Positions 25,723 to 37,382 of a stretch of 64,000 nt of DNA are shown here, piece after piece. The stretch is from Fremontodendron californicum (lineage: Eukaryota > Streptophyta > Magnoliopsida > Malvales > Malvaceae): the NCBI GenBank assembly GCA_030761205.1, contig JAULJL010000035.1:18889001-18953000 (forward strand), in the 5' to 3' direction. The position numbers and the translations under genes were made by a program. Under the pieces are notes generated by a model, which saw only the letters and a list, made by a program, of their open reading frames with translations, was not told the origin of the DNA and ran no database searches. Position 1 is the first letter of the stretch. Each line of letters begins with the position of its first letter.

Positions 25723-25918
25723 ACCTCAATACACATGCTATTGAAACCCAAGTAGTAGTATAATGCGTAAAATCCAAAGAATCTATAATGTACATACTAA
25801 GAAAAATTCACACCAATTAGTCATTAAAATTGCGAAAAAACAGCATTACTTTAAATTCCGAATATGTAAGTAACACCACTTGGTAGTAACTAATACAATT
25901 GGTTTCACTGTCGATGGC

Positions 25919-26367
25919 TAGGGCTGTAATCGAGTCGAGCCGAGCTCGAATACTGAGAAGCTCGAGCTCGAGCTCGATTCGAAACTCGAAGCTCGGTTCG
26001 AGCTCGATCGAGTATCATTTTTTAAGCTCGAGCTCGGCTCGAGATAAAATCGAACTATTCGAGCTCGACTCGATTAGGCTCGTTTACATACTCGAGCTCG
26101 AGCTCGAATTAAGGGTTTTTAAGTATGTATATATATATATATTAAGGGTAAAATAGTAAATTAATAATTAAAATATTATAAAAAAAAAAAAACTCGATTA
26201 GGCTCGCGAGCTGCTCGAATCGGGTATTAAGATACTCGAACTCGGCTCGCTCGATAGCTCGAGCTGCTCGAGCTCGAGCTCGGCTCGATAATGACCGAAT
26301 CGAATTCGAGTTTTTTTCGAGTCGAACTCGAGTAGCTTGCGAGCACAGGTGTCTCGTTTACACCTCT
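25919..26367. mobile_element. Mutator-like miniature element (copy 6) with GAGCTCG repeats
   Basis: 449 bp with ends TAGGGCTGTAATCGAG and CTCGTTTACACCTCT (inverted, with mismatches). The flanks GTCGATGGC (25910-25918) and ATCGATGGC (26368-26376) match at 8 of 9 positions. The interior has runs of the palindromic unit GAGCTCGA on both sides of an AT-rich centre, so it can form a long hairpin. It lies in intron 1 of the RPN8 pseudogene. The open frames across it encode low-complexity Ser/Arg strings and are not genes. Confidence 0.7.
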
Positions 26368-27124
26368 ATCGATGGCCATCCAGTATATGCTATTCAAAGG
26401 CTCCCCAATACATGGTACCACACCTTTATCACAATTAATACATTGGCCTACAAAAGTACAAGTATACCAAGCAAGTACCAAAGCTAAAATTTTCCACTTT
26501 GATCCCATACACAAAATCCCAAGCAAGTTTAAATCAAGCAAATCGTAGAAACAAAATCTACATCAAATAAAGTCAAACAAACAGTTACTAATTTAATTAT
26601 AAAAAAATAAAAATAAAAAAATTCTTTCTTTAAATTGAAAAAAGAAAAAAAAAACATAAATAAGACCTAAATTTGAATTTTTAAAGAAATATACTACATT
26701 TCAATAATTTCATAGAAAGATAATAACAAAATTAAAAAAATCCAAGCACTCTCTCACTTTCGCTCCGGATTGATTTTCCATTTCAGAAAAGCAAAAGCAT
26801 ATTGCAAAAAAAAAAAAAAACCTGCGTAGCTGTTAATACATTGACGGTGCCTTTGAAAGAGGAACCGAGCAAGACGCCGACGACTCGCTTGCGAGTGTCT
26901 TTGGCGACTCTGTTGTAGCTATCGACTATGCTTAGGAGAATGAAAGGGTGTACGATCACTTTCTCTATCAGTCTCGATGAGATCTCCTTCGTTTTTATCA
27001 CATCCATCCTTCTTCAATCTCCCATCTCCCATATCCTTCTTCGTTTTTGAATTTCTGTTTTTTTTTTTTTTTCCTTTCTGAATGCTTCTTCAGTTCTTCT
27101 CCAGGAAATCTTGGTAATTGTTCA

Positions 27125-27300
27125 GGGCCTTGTTTATGGGTTTGATACGGGACTATTGGGCCCAAGAAATTGGGCTTCAGGGCACATTTTGTGGGAGGAT
27201 GTGGGCCTACTCGGCCTAAATTAATGGGCTGTTGGGCTCAACTAATAGTACCAAGGCCTAATCGAATCAAATAAATTGGGCTATTGGCCCAATAAAGAGA
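27125..27300 (-). promoter_or_regulatory. GGCCCA / TGGGCC cluster ahead of the RPN8 copy
   Basis: Several TGGGCC, TTGGGC and GGCCCAA motifs (site II-type elements, known from promoters of plant housekeeping and translation genes) lie 120-290 bp upstream of the RPN8 start codon. They are probably the remains of its promoter. A similar cluster precedes eIF3f in this window. Confidence 0.4.
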
Positions 27301-29274
27301 AAATTTGTATTATTTTGGTCTCAAGTAGACAACAGAATTTGGGCTTCATTATCCAAATAAAAATTGGACATTCTCAATTTGGACTACCACTACTTTGGGC
27401 TGAAATGGATATCTATAGTCATGCCTAAAGAACATTTTTTTATGGACGAAGGGCTAACTTATTTTTTTTTAAAGCAAGACTTAAAAGGTTCATTTGGATT
27501 GTAGCTATTTATGGGTCGGCCAGTATTAAGCCTAGAGAAAGTATTAACTAATCACATGTTTGCTCAATTTGACTCAACGTGATTATTTAGGTTTTAATTT
27601 TTATCCAAACTCGTTCAGTTATAAATATCTTATAGCCAAAGCTCGTTCAAATAGCTTTTAAAAAGTAATAAAAAATTATATTTTTTATTTCTTTATTTCT
27701 TTTTTTATTAAGATTTTAAATATGGATATTAGTATATTTTTAATGTTTATACTTATAATATTATATATTTATCTTTTACAAAATATAACATATATATATT
27801 ATATTAATTCTCGAGCCAGGAGACACGAACCTTTATCGTTGGAGCTAAAGCCTGGATTGTTTATAAAACGAGCCTCGTATTTTTGTCCATGTCTATTAAA
27901 CATAGTTAATATTTTTTTTTTTCCGAATTCTTTCAAATATCAAGTGGCCTATCAAACTTAGACGATAGTACCTTGGATGGTCCTTGGACATGTTTAATTT
28001 GGATGGGTAACTAGTGCGCTTCGTCCAATGATATTTCGAAAGGTCATTGTGGTTCTCACGTCATTTACCATCCATTCAAATAAAGCTTTACAGATTTATA
28101 AAAATGTTTACGAAAAAATAATTTTTAAAAATAATGAAATTTCATAAATTTCACATAAAAATTAATTATTAAACTTTAAAGAAAATATTTTTTTTTTGGT
28201 ACATTAAGATTCTTATTGAACTTTGGTTTATTTAACAAACTATGATTATCTCTCATTTCATAAACTAATGCATGTGACTAATAACCAAAAAAAATGTGGC
28301 TAAGAAAAGTTTACTGTCATTAATATATGAACATCTGTTAGACTTGTATATTAAAGCATGTTTAATAACCAAAAACATGTTGGATATCAATGATTAATTT
28401 ATGTGTATAAATATGAAATGCGTATATGAATACGTAGATTATCGTAAGTAGATACATGGTGTATAATTTATGTACACAATTGATATCAATATTAAATGAG
28501 AAATTGATCTCATAAACACTCACTTGAAGAGGAATAAAAAATGGTTGATGTTTAGCTTGGTGTGGAATCCCACATTGTATCACATATCTTATTCTTGTAA
28601 TTTATATAGGCTTATGTTCAATGTTGGGTTGGACCCCGAGGGGCACCAAAGTTTTGTAGTGAGTGAGGATTTACACAAACTTAGGCTGGACCACACGCGT
28701 GTCGGGTCGGTTTGGGTTTGGGTTTGGATCAATAATTAATTTTTTATTGCCCAAACCGACCAACCATTTAATTCAATCTGTTTAAGACATGTTGGTTCGA
28801 TTCTGGACCGAACCGTTTCTTGTTTCAACTGTTTTGTCTGTTGATCAACCGGTTCGTCCAAACTAAACCATTCCTTCCTACTGTTTTGTCTGCTATTTGT
28901 TGGCGGATCCGGTTTCTTCCAATTAGTCTGACTGTTCCGAACAGTCCTTTGGTTTTCTATATAAAGCCGAAGACTGTGCCTGTTATAGACACTCATAAAC
29001 ATTTTCTTTCTTCTCGGTTTTTGTATACTGTCTTGTGAGAGAGACCGACTTCATCTTTTCCGGTTCGTTGTGTTGCTTCGAGTGTGTCCTCTATAGCAAC
29101 GTAATCGAAGAGACCTAGGAGACGATTTGCATACATTCTGCAAGCACCTTAGAGGCAGGCAAAATTCGTCTTAAGGTCAGAGATTCAACTTTGACTCGAT
29201 CTTTATATTTTTTTTCAAATCTGTAAATGTTCTTTATGATATTCGGTTCTGTTATTATAAAGTGTAATCAGTTC

Positions 29275-29338
<64 letters not shown>

Positions 29339-29700
29339 TATTGATTTTCTAAGTGAGTAGCATTCCATATTTTAATTTTATGTTTATACAGTATTGAAAT
29401 TTAAACTTGTTAGATTCGGATTCTTATTTCGGATAACAAAACATAAATGGTTTTACCAAAGACTTGGGATACACTGGTTTGATTCGGTCCTTAAAAATAA
29501 ACATAATTGGACTAATAATCAATTTTTTATATAAAAAATAGTTAGTATTTGATATATTGGTGGTGAATTTTTTAACTCCACAAGCGAGTTTAAAAATTTA
29601 TCACGTATCTCACTTATTTTTTAATTATCTTTTTCAATATATCTTAAAGGATATATGTTATCATGCTAACCTGCTTGTGGAATTTAAACATAACTATGGA
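27301..29700. other. Gene-free stretch with a possible solo LTR
   Basis: No gene. From about 28560 to 29200 the sequence is richer in C and G. It has TGTGGAATCCCACATTG, a TATATAAAG box near 28960 and a leader-like part with TCTTAAGGTC, an arrangement like a degraded copia-type LTR. No matching second LTR, primer-binding site or polyprotein was seen. A (TA)n tract lies at 29277-29335. Confidence 0.4.
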
Positions 29701-32700
29701 AGATTATCCATAACTATTTGGAAGCTGAGAATGGAAGAATATGGATGCTTAGCAAAATAGACATATCTGTTGATCTGATGATGAAAACAGATCAGTCTAT
29801 CACCTGCCAAGTGAGCTATGCAAATCAGAATTTTTGTCTAACAGCCATCTATGGAAAGAATGATGGAATTGGGAGGAGAAGTCTGTGGTCACACTTACAG
29901 ACTGTAACTGGTCTGATTCAAGGGAAGGCTTGGATGTTAGCTGGTGATTTTAATGTAATTGCTCATCCATCTGAGAGTTCTAACTTTACTGGTTCTCAAA
30001 GTTGCTCACAAGACATGATTGAATTCAGGGAATGTCTTGCACAGAACTCTCTTGATGACCACTGTTATGTTGGTCCAGTCTTCACCTGGTCAAATCGTCA
30101 GGAAGCCCTTCTAGCTAAGAAGCTTGATAGAGTATTGATAAATCCTCAGTGGTTATCCTCATTTCCCCATTCTCACACTGAGTTCCTTGCCCTAGGGACC
30201 TCAGATCACTGCCCTGCATTAATCAAAACTACAGTATTGACATCCTCCCCACCAAAGCCTTTCAGGTTTTTCAACTTCTGGACTAGGAATGCAGATTTCA
30301 TGAATATAGTAGAGAATTCTTGGGTGGAGCATGTTTCAGGTAACCCCATGACAAAGCTACATATTAAACTGAAAAAGCTGAAGCAGCAGCTTAGAAAGTT
30401 TAATCTTGCTCACTATGGTGACATTTCTGGGAGAGTTCAAGCCAAAAGAAAAGAATTGGAAGATTTGCAACTTTTCTTGCTCAATAACCCAACTGCTGTG
30501 CATATGGTTACCTGCCAAGCTTCCATTGCTTTGGAGCTCCAAGACCTGGTAAAAGCAGAGGAGAGCTTCCTCAAACAGAAGTCCAGAATCCAATGGTTGT
30601 AGGAGGGAGACCAAAACAGTGGATTTTTTCATAAGATGGTACAATCCAAGCAAAGGAAAAACACCATAAAATCTCTTTATGCTTCAGATGGGACCAAGCT
30701 GGACACTTTTCCTCAAATTGCAAATGAGGCTGTCACATATTTTCAAAACCAATTAGGGACCATTGACTGCAACATCTCAGATTGCCCTCAAAAGCTTCTT
30801 CAAGAATTGATACTCCCTCTTTCCTCTGAAGTACAGGAAGCTATGATAAGACCTGTGACCAATGAGGAAATCAAGCAAGCTATGTTTGCTTCCAAAAGTG
30901 GAAAGAGTCCTGGTCCAGATGGATTCACTGCATATTTCTTCAAAACTGCATGGTCCATTGTGGGGAGAGATGTCACTGAGGCCGCTCAATTTTTCTTTCA
31001 AACTGGTTTCCTGCATCCTGCTTTTACATCCACCAGTGTTGCACTTGTGCCTAAATGTCCTAATCCTAGCACTATGAAGGGTTTTAGGCCTATCTCTTGC
31101 TGCTCAGTATTCTATAAATGTATCTCCAAGATTTTGGCCAACAGGCTAAAGACAGGGTTGCCAGCAGTCATCTGTGCAAATCAAAGTGCATTTGTCCCTG
31201 GCAGGTGCATTACTGATAATGTACTCTTGGCACAGGAATTGGTCAGAGGATATGGTCGATCATCTCTCTCCCCTCGATGCGCCATAAAAGTGGATCTCCA
31301 GAAGGCATTTGATTCCCTCAGCTGGGACTTTATTTTGGGAGTTATGGAAGCAATGCAAGTCCCTGAGCAATTCCTGCAATGGACTAAGAAATGCCTCACT
31401 TCTCCTATGTTCTCCATATGTGTAAATGGTGGACTTATGGGGTTCTTTCAAGGAGCTAGGGGAGTCAGACAAGGGGATCCCCTCTCCCTTTATCTGTTTA
31501 CATTAGCCATGAATGTGCTTTCCAACCTCCTTGACCAAGCAGCTAGACATGGATTATTTTCCCATCACCCTAAGTGCAAGAAGCTCAACCTGACCCATCT
31601 ATGTTTTGCAGATGACCTCTTGATCTTTGCAAAAGGTACTCTTGACTCAATTGAAGGAATCAAGCTTGTCATTGACCAGTTTTACCATTTTTCTGGATTG
31701 CAGCTTAACAGCTCAAAGAGTGAGCTTTTTTCCACTGGCATTAGGGGTGACGAATTGAGGATTATACAGGATTTCACTGGCTTCAAATTAGGTACATTGC
31801 CTGTACGCTATTTGGGAGTTCCTCTGGTTACTAGAAGACTCTCAGTGAATGACTGTGAGCCACTGATAGCTAAGATGACTGCAAGAGTCAATGGCTGGGC
31901 TGCAAAATTTCTCTCATATGCAGGAAGGCTACAATTGATTCAATCTGTGCTTTTCAACCTTCAAAATTACTGGTGTAGACATTTCATTCTTCCAAAGCAA
32001 TGCCTAAGGAAAATTTCACAAATCTGCTCAAGTTTTCTATGGACAGGAAAAGAGGGGCCAGCTAGAGGTGCTAAGGTCTGCTGGAAGAAAGTGTGCTTGC
32101 CTAAATCTGAGGGAGGATTGGGAGTAAAGGATGTTATTTCCTGGAACCAAGCTTGCATCATTAGGAACCTGTGGTCTGTCTTAATGAATGCAGGTTCCCT
32201 TTGGATTGCTTGGATGCAGGCCTATGTAGTGAAGGGCAGAGATGTATGGCAAATCTCTGCTCACAGTGGTAGCAGTTGGAATTGGAGGAAAATTTTGCAA
32301 CTAAGGTAAATGGCTGCTGGCTGTGTTACTAATGATCAGAGAAATTGGCCTTTCCCTGCCAACAGATATTCAGTGGCTGCTATATGGGATCTTATTCGAC
32401 CAAAAGCTGAAAAGGTTCCTTGGCATCGACTGGTATGGTTCAAGTGGAACATCCCCAGACATGCCTTAATCTCATGGATGGCTGTTCTTGATAGGCTTCC
32501 TACCAAAGACAGACTTGCAACATGGGGAATGACAGTGGAGGAAGAATGCCTATTATGTAAAACTGAAAGGGAAACAAGAGATCACATCTTTTTCTCTTGT
32601 AGATATTCCAAAGCTGTATAGCAGAAAGTTCTGGACCTCAGCCAAATTCAGCGCAGGATAGGCTGCTGGGAGGAAGAATTGCAGTGGGCAATCACAAGGC

Positions 32701-33078
32701 TAAGAGGCAATGCTCTAAGTGCTACCATCTTACGCATTGCATGGAATGCCTTTCTTTATTCAATTTGGAGGGAGAGGAACACTAGATACCATACAAAAGC
32801 TGAGCTTCCAGAGGACAAACAAGTGGAATTCATCAAGGATGTGGTTATGCTGAGACTTCACAACCTAGGCAAAGTCAAGATGAATAAAGTGAATCTTGAC
32901 CTATGCAATGCCTGGCAGCTGAATTTCTAATCAGATTTCTTATTGTTGTTTAATTGAGTTTGCAGGTTCACTAGTTGAATTCCTATTTGTTCATGATGAA
33001 CAATTGCTGTAATATGTAACAGCTTATGCTGTTTTCTTGGATGAATAGAAAACCACTACTTATCCACAAAAAAAAAAG
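29701..33078 (+). mobile_element. L1-type LINE retrotransposon (copy 1), 5'-truncated and degenerate
   Basis: A non-LTR element on the + strand with the C-terminal part of an endonuclease, a reverse transcriptase and a C-terminal zinc-knuckle domain, followed by a non-coding tail (ACTTATCCA) and an A tract (33068-33077). It lacks the N-terminal endonuclease and any ORF1, so it is 5'-truncated. It is related throughout to the LINE inside the SABATH gene at 52824. The left boundary is approximate and no target-site duplication was found. Confidence 0.85.
29718..32930 (+). pseudogene. LINE ORF2 (endonuclease / reverse transcriptase) with three in-frame stops
   Basis: One continuous frame interrupted only by point stops: TAG at 30600-30602 (LINE 2 has Lys here), TAA at 32307-32309 and TAG at 32619-32621 (LINE 2 has Trp). 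Recognisable parts are the endonuclease end (MLAGDFNVIAHPSE and GTSDHC), the reverse transcriptase (SPGPDGFTAYFF, RPISCCSVFYKCISKILANR, GVRQGDPLS and the catalytic FADDLLIF) and a zf-RVT-like C..C..H..C segment (CLLCKTERETRDHIFFSC). There are no frameshifts relative to LINE 2, so it is dead but not ancient. The TTG used as the apparent start is not a real initiation site. Confidence 0.85.
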
Positions 33079-33178
33079 ATTTGGCAAAGGAAACCTATAT
33101 TCTTAATCTTAATCGTCTAACCAAACCCAAACAGTGGTTTACTTGACTAAGGTTCATGAACTCATTGAACTGATAATT

Positions 33179-33180
<2 letters not shown>

Positions 33181-33239
<59 letters not shown>
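33181..33239. repeat. (TA)n microsatellite
   Basis: A pure TA run of about 58 bp between the LINE and the WOX gene. The apparent Tyr-Ile repeat frame across it is spurious. Confidence 0.95.
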
Positions 33240-33244
<5 letters not shown>

Positions 33245-33606
33245 TCAAAGATTGGAAGCAGACCCAAGGCAGAATCTATTTTTATATCATACATTTTTAT
33301 GCACTTCAAGGAAAAACATACATTTTTCATGAGAGGAAGCAAATCCCAATTTCCTAGCAATTAATTTCATTGAAAACCAAGTCCAACAGTGTAAACATGG
33401 AGAGGAAAAAACTAAATTTTTTTCTTTTTTATGAGCATGTAGAGGAGGAATGTCGAAGCACAGATATGATTTTCAATATTTAACAAAGTTTTTTTTTAAA
33501 AAAAAAAAAAGAAACTATTACAGCATAAAAATCTTCAACTACAACATCAAAATTCTACCCTAATTTCATCATGGCTAAACCTAAAACTTTGGTGATTTGA
33601 TTTTTT

Positions 33607-34266
33607 TCACAGGAAACTTAAACGAAGATCCAATGGTGGATGATCCATTTCTGGGTTACTGATTGTATAAGGAAATGTTGATGTTTCCCTACTTTCGTTT
33701 GCATGGAATCTCAGCTTCTCTTGCCCAGTTTCATCAAAGGAATTTAAAGGAAAAAGCTGTAAAGTCTCAATAACCCTTTGATCAGACTGATATTCCTTAA
33801 CCTCAAAAAACCCTGTAAAAATCAAAGAAAATAAATAAATTTCATCAAAACTAATGAAAATTGAGAATAATAAATAAAAAAAAAACCCAAAAAGAAAAAG
33901 AAAAAGAAAAAAAGACAGAAACCTACGTTTTGAAGAAGAAATCTTGTTGTTGATGTTGTCTCTAGAAATGAAGTCATTTTCATCAATGGAGACTTTTCGA
34001 CGCTTTTGTCTTTCCCTAGCTTTATGATTCTGAAACCAATAAAAAACATTCTTGCTTTCAATCTTCCCATAAAAACTAAGCTGAGTTGAAATCTTCTGGA
34101 TTTGATCAGTGCTTGGAGTTCGAAGTCCTGACCTGAACAAGTCAGTTAAAACCTTAACCTGTTCGGTCGTAGGGTTCCATCTCCCACACTTAGTTCCAGT
34201 ACTTCCATTGTTTCCATTGCCACGAACACTCCCCTTAATGCAAAACCCTGACAATCCTTCGTCCAT
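33607..34266 (-). CDS. WOX5: WUSCHEL-related homeobox transcription factor, WOX5-like
   Basis: A two-exon gene: 34266-33927, then 33812-33607 (181 residues). The split Arg codon (C|GG) joins SSK-R-FFEVKEY and gives an open frame; the donor is GTAGGT and the acceptor ACAG. The N-terminal half holds the atypical WOX homeodomain (about residues 25-95: GRWNPTTEQVKVLTDLF, then FYGKIESKNVFYWFQNHKARERQKRRK). The WUS box is TLQLFPLNS. The C-terminal EAR-like repressor motif is LDLRLSFL at the extreme end. Length and tail match Arabidopsis WOX5, a nuclear regulator that maintains the root quiescent centre. WOX7 is a close alternative. The ATG at 34266 is used because the in-frame codon further upstream is TTG. 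The 114-bp intron is read through by a longer open frame that should be ignored. Confidence 0.9.
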   Translation of the reverse strand: MDEGLSGFCIKGSVRGNGNNGSTGTKCGRWNPTTEQVKVLTDLFRSGLRTPSTDQIQKISTQLSFYGKIESKNVFYWFQNHKARERQKRRKVSIDENDFISRDNINNKISSSKRRFLSFFLFLFLFGFFFYLLFSIFISFDEIYLFSLIFTGFFEVKEYQSDQRVIETLQLFPLNSFDETGQEKLRFHANESRETSTFPYTISNPEMDHPPLDLRLSFL

Positions 34267-34359
34267 TTCCAAATCAAATCAGAAAACCCAGAAAAGTTTC
34301 TTTGTTTTTCTTTTCTTTTTTCTTCACTTCTGAATCTGAACTGAAAAGACACGAGTTCG

Positions 34360-34366
<7 letters not shown>

Positions 34367-34403
<37 letters not shown>

Positions 34404-34410
34404 ATATATA
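34367..34410. repeat. (TA)n microsatellite in the WOX5-like promoter
   Basis: TA repeats about 100-145 bp upstream of the WOX5-like start codon. They may overlap the core promoter, so no separate TATA box can be named. Confidence 0.85.
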
Positions 34411-35969
34411 TATTAACTTTTTTGTTGTTTTTACTGATTAGTGATCAAAGCAAAGTAGAACCAACCCTTTAATTATTTGATTATTTATATCAGTTCTGCT
34501 TTGAGTTTAGGGTTCATGAGATTGATTTTTATGAAAGGGGTTTGATTTGATCGTCTGGTTTTTTGTGCAAATTAGAGAGAGACATGCGTAAAAGCTGCCA
34601 CTGTTCAACCCTCTGCACGTATAGAAAGAGGGTTTTGTGTTTTTCAGTAAAGTGTACACTTTCCACTATATATAAATTATGGTTTATTATTTATTTATTT
34701 ATTGTGTTTGTGCATGCTTTATTAATGGAGTATAGTCCAACACCCACCACGACATGTGAATAATCCAAGATTTGCTTCTAAATTAATTAGTAAATCTATG
34801 CTAAAGAATGCAATAATGTTTCAATCTTTGTATTAATTAATTTTAATATTTCAAGTGGTGATTAATTAGCTAAGCAAGAAATTTGTTTTAATTAGGTAGG
34901 GCAAAAACCAATCAAAGTGGTATATATACTTGTCAATGAATTTACAATTATTCCTTTTGATATGAAATATAATATACTTATTATAATATTCATATTATCA
35001 ATTAAGATTAATTGATATTCAACTCAAATTATATATATATAGATGTATGTATATATTTGTGATACGGTTACAGTCTTTTTATTTTTTTTTATTTGAAATT
35101 ATCAGATTTGATCTTTAATTATTGAAATTAAAAATTCAGCACTTTATCAACATATCACACGGCTGAACTTTATACCTAACATAATTTTCCCTTTCAATAA
35201 GGTCCACTCATCTTATTCAAACATCAAAATTCAAATCTAAAATGTTATACTTCCTCCATATATAGAAAAGATGTAACAAGATTATAGTGATGGAAGTACT
35301 TAATAGTAGTTTTTTACATGACTGACAAAGAATATTGATGCAAGTGAAAGTCAAAGTTCACATTGTTAGGTTCCTCTTTGGAGGGTTGTGATCGAAACTA
35401 CTGACAGAGATATACTGAGTTAGGTTGACTCAATGAGTAGTACATAACATTTGTCAGTCAAAAAAAGTTTGAGGGATTGTAATAATATGTAAAAAACTAA
35501 CTTCTTTTAAGGGAGTGGGAACACAATCACAAACTAGAAGACAATAAAGCCACCAAAATTGAGATTCGGGAGATCAGACAGACAACTCATGACCAGCCAA
35601 AAAGGAGAAAAAGCAACTTGGATTTTCTTATGTCATTGTGCTTCCTGTCTTTAGGCAACTACATCTCCATTTTTAAACTCATTTTTGGTCGCTTTAAATT
35701 TAAAAAGGAAAGTTGATCAGTTTGATCTTAGGCAAGAGGAAAAACTATAGTAATCTCAAAAAAGTGATTGCTTTGTAATTTAGGCTTTGTCTTTCAGCAA
35801 GAATTTTGAAAACTCACCAAGTCTTGAAAAGAGGGGGACAGATGACAAAACTTTGGAGACTTTGCATGGCATGGGAATTGAAACTTTTGGTTCGATATAA
35901 AGGATATGGTTCTCAAACATCAATTTATTGTTATTTCATGAGTGAATTGAATTGAAATTTGAATTCTAG
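34411..35969. other. Gene-free stretch upstream of the WOX5-like gene
   Basis: No gene or clear repeat family. It is AT-rich sequence that probably includes regulatory DNA of the WOX5-like gene. The open frame at 34563-34763 has no recognisable content. Confidence 0.55.
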
Positions 35970-36878
35970 CACCACGCCAAATTTGACATAGAACAGCATT
36001 TTGAAGTGTTGTGAAAATTAAAAAAACTACTGCTGGAAGATAAGACAGAATTTTTTTCATGTGTTGTATATGTTACCGTAGTATTATGTCTTTAGAAGCA
36101 TTTTTACATATGTATAATAACACTTATCAAAATGCTGCTATTTCTATTTTATAATAGCTTTTCAAGACTTTTTGCATGCTTTTTTAAATTGTTGCAAAAG
36201 ATCTCAATGATAGCAATTATAAGTGTTACCAAAAGTATTTTTATATGATAACATATATAACAGCACATGTCAAATGCTTCTAAAAATTTTAAAAATGCTG
36301 TAATTATTGGCCATTATGATATATAATAGTAATATGCAAAAAGCTATCAAAGTGTTGCCTTTGTTATTTTTAACAACATTTGAGAAATGCTATAACAAAA
36401 ATGCTGTCTAAGACTAGTTTTGGTGTAGTGAGTCTTATACAGCATTTTTGTTATAGTATTTTTCAAATGTTGTTAAAAATAGCAAAGGCAACACTTTGAC
36501 AGCATTTTGCATGTTACTGTTATATATATTATAATGGCCAATAATTATAGCATTTTTAAAATTTTTAGAAGCATTTGACATGTGTTGTTATATATGTTAT
36601 CATATAAAAATACTTTTGGTAGCACTTATAATTGCTATCATTGAGATCTTTTGCAGCAATTGAAAAATACATGTAAAAGGTCTTGAAAAGCTGTTATAAA
36701 GTAGAAATAGCAGCATTTTGATAAATGTTATTATACATATGTAAAAATGCTACTAAAGACATAAGGCTACGGCCGCATATACAACACATGAAAAAATGTT
36801 GTCTTATCTTACAACAGCAATTTTTTTTAGTTTTCACAACACTTTAAAATGTTATTATATGTCGAATTTGGCGTAGTG
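35970..36878. mobile_element. Head-to-head CACTA-type composite (two inverted copies, about 0.9 kb)
   Basis: The left arm (35970-36430) starts CACCACGCCAAA and ends TTGGTGTAGTG. The right arm (36431-36878) is the same element in reverse orientation, missing about 15 bp at the joint, and ends TTTGGCGTAGTG. The pair shares one 3-bp duplication, TAG at 35967-35969 and 36879-36881, while the central joint has none. It may therefore have moved as a single unit. The arms are similar over roughly 450 bp, so a transcript would form a very long hairpin. No coding capacity. Confidence 0.8.
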
Positions 36879-36921
36879 TAGATTCACAGTCGATTTGATA
36901 TAAATTAAGCTCGTATGGATT

Positions 36922-37379
36922 CACTACGCCAAATTTGACATATAACAGCATTTTGAAGTACTATGAAAACTAAAAAAATTGTTAATGTAAGATAAGACAA
37001 TATTTATTGATGTGTTATATATGTGATCGCAGCCTTATGTCTTTAGTAGCATTTTTACATATGTATAATAACACTTATCAAAATGCTGCTATTATACTTT
37101 ATAACGGCTTTTTATGATCTTTTGCATACATTTTTCAATTGCTGCAAAAGATTTCAATAATAGCAATTATAAGTGCTACCAAAGTATTTTTATATGATAA
37201 GATTTATAACAGCACATGTCAAATGCTTCTAAAAATTTTAAAAATGCTGTAATTATTGGCCATTATAATATATAACAGCAATATGCAAAATGCTGTCAAA
37301 GTGTTACCTTTGTTATTTTTAACAACATTTGAGAAATGCTATAAAAAATATGCTGTTTAAAACTAATTTTGGCGTAGTG
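36922..37379 (+). mobile_element. CACTA-type miniature element (copy 4)
   Basis: 458 bp with ends CACTACGCCAAA and TTTTGGCGTAGTG, perfect 12-bp terminal inverted repeats, and flanking ATT on both sides (36919-36921 and 37380-37382). It lies 43 bp downstream of the head-to-head pair, giving three element units within 1.4 kb. Confidence 0.85.
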
Positions 37380-37382
37380 ATT

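Larger units (their letters stand above)
23036..27007 (-). pseudogene. RPN8: 26S proteasome lid subunit RPN8 (PSMD7) pseudogene, intron-bearing
   Basis: A full-length nine-exon gene body, read on the - strand: 27007-26822, 25144-25052, 24968-24887, 24801-24705, 24599-24523, 24364-24181, 24012-23955, 23757-23672, 23107-23036. The conceptual protein follows plant RPN8 (MPN domain, a non-catalytic lid subunit) from MDVIKTKEISS through GWYSTGPKLRENDLDIHG and NDMMLVIYLSSLIRSV to the end AAGS. The reading frame is broken. One base is missing just before the end of exon 1 (near 26835), where the conserved NSYA is out of frame. One extra base lies in exon 5 (24587-24590), and two more in exon 6 (24332-24335, 24242-24245). 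All splice sites keep GT-AG. KAYYAVEE is changed to KACCAVEE. Translation would stop at the end of exon 2. Neighbouring genes show no such indels, so decay is likelier than sequencing error, though the latter is not excluded. Confidence 0.8.

Noticed and set aside
25899..26541. Ser/Arg- and Ser-rich open frames on both strands
   Set aside because: They are translations of GAGCTCGA repeats inside a miniature element.
33154..33360. Open frame with a Tyr-Ile repeat
   Set aside because: A product of the (TA)n tract.
33607..34272. A single-exon 221-residue WOX protein
   Set aside because: It reads through a 114-bp intron coding a Phe-rich string that breaks WOX5 similarity, and it begins at TTG.
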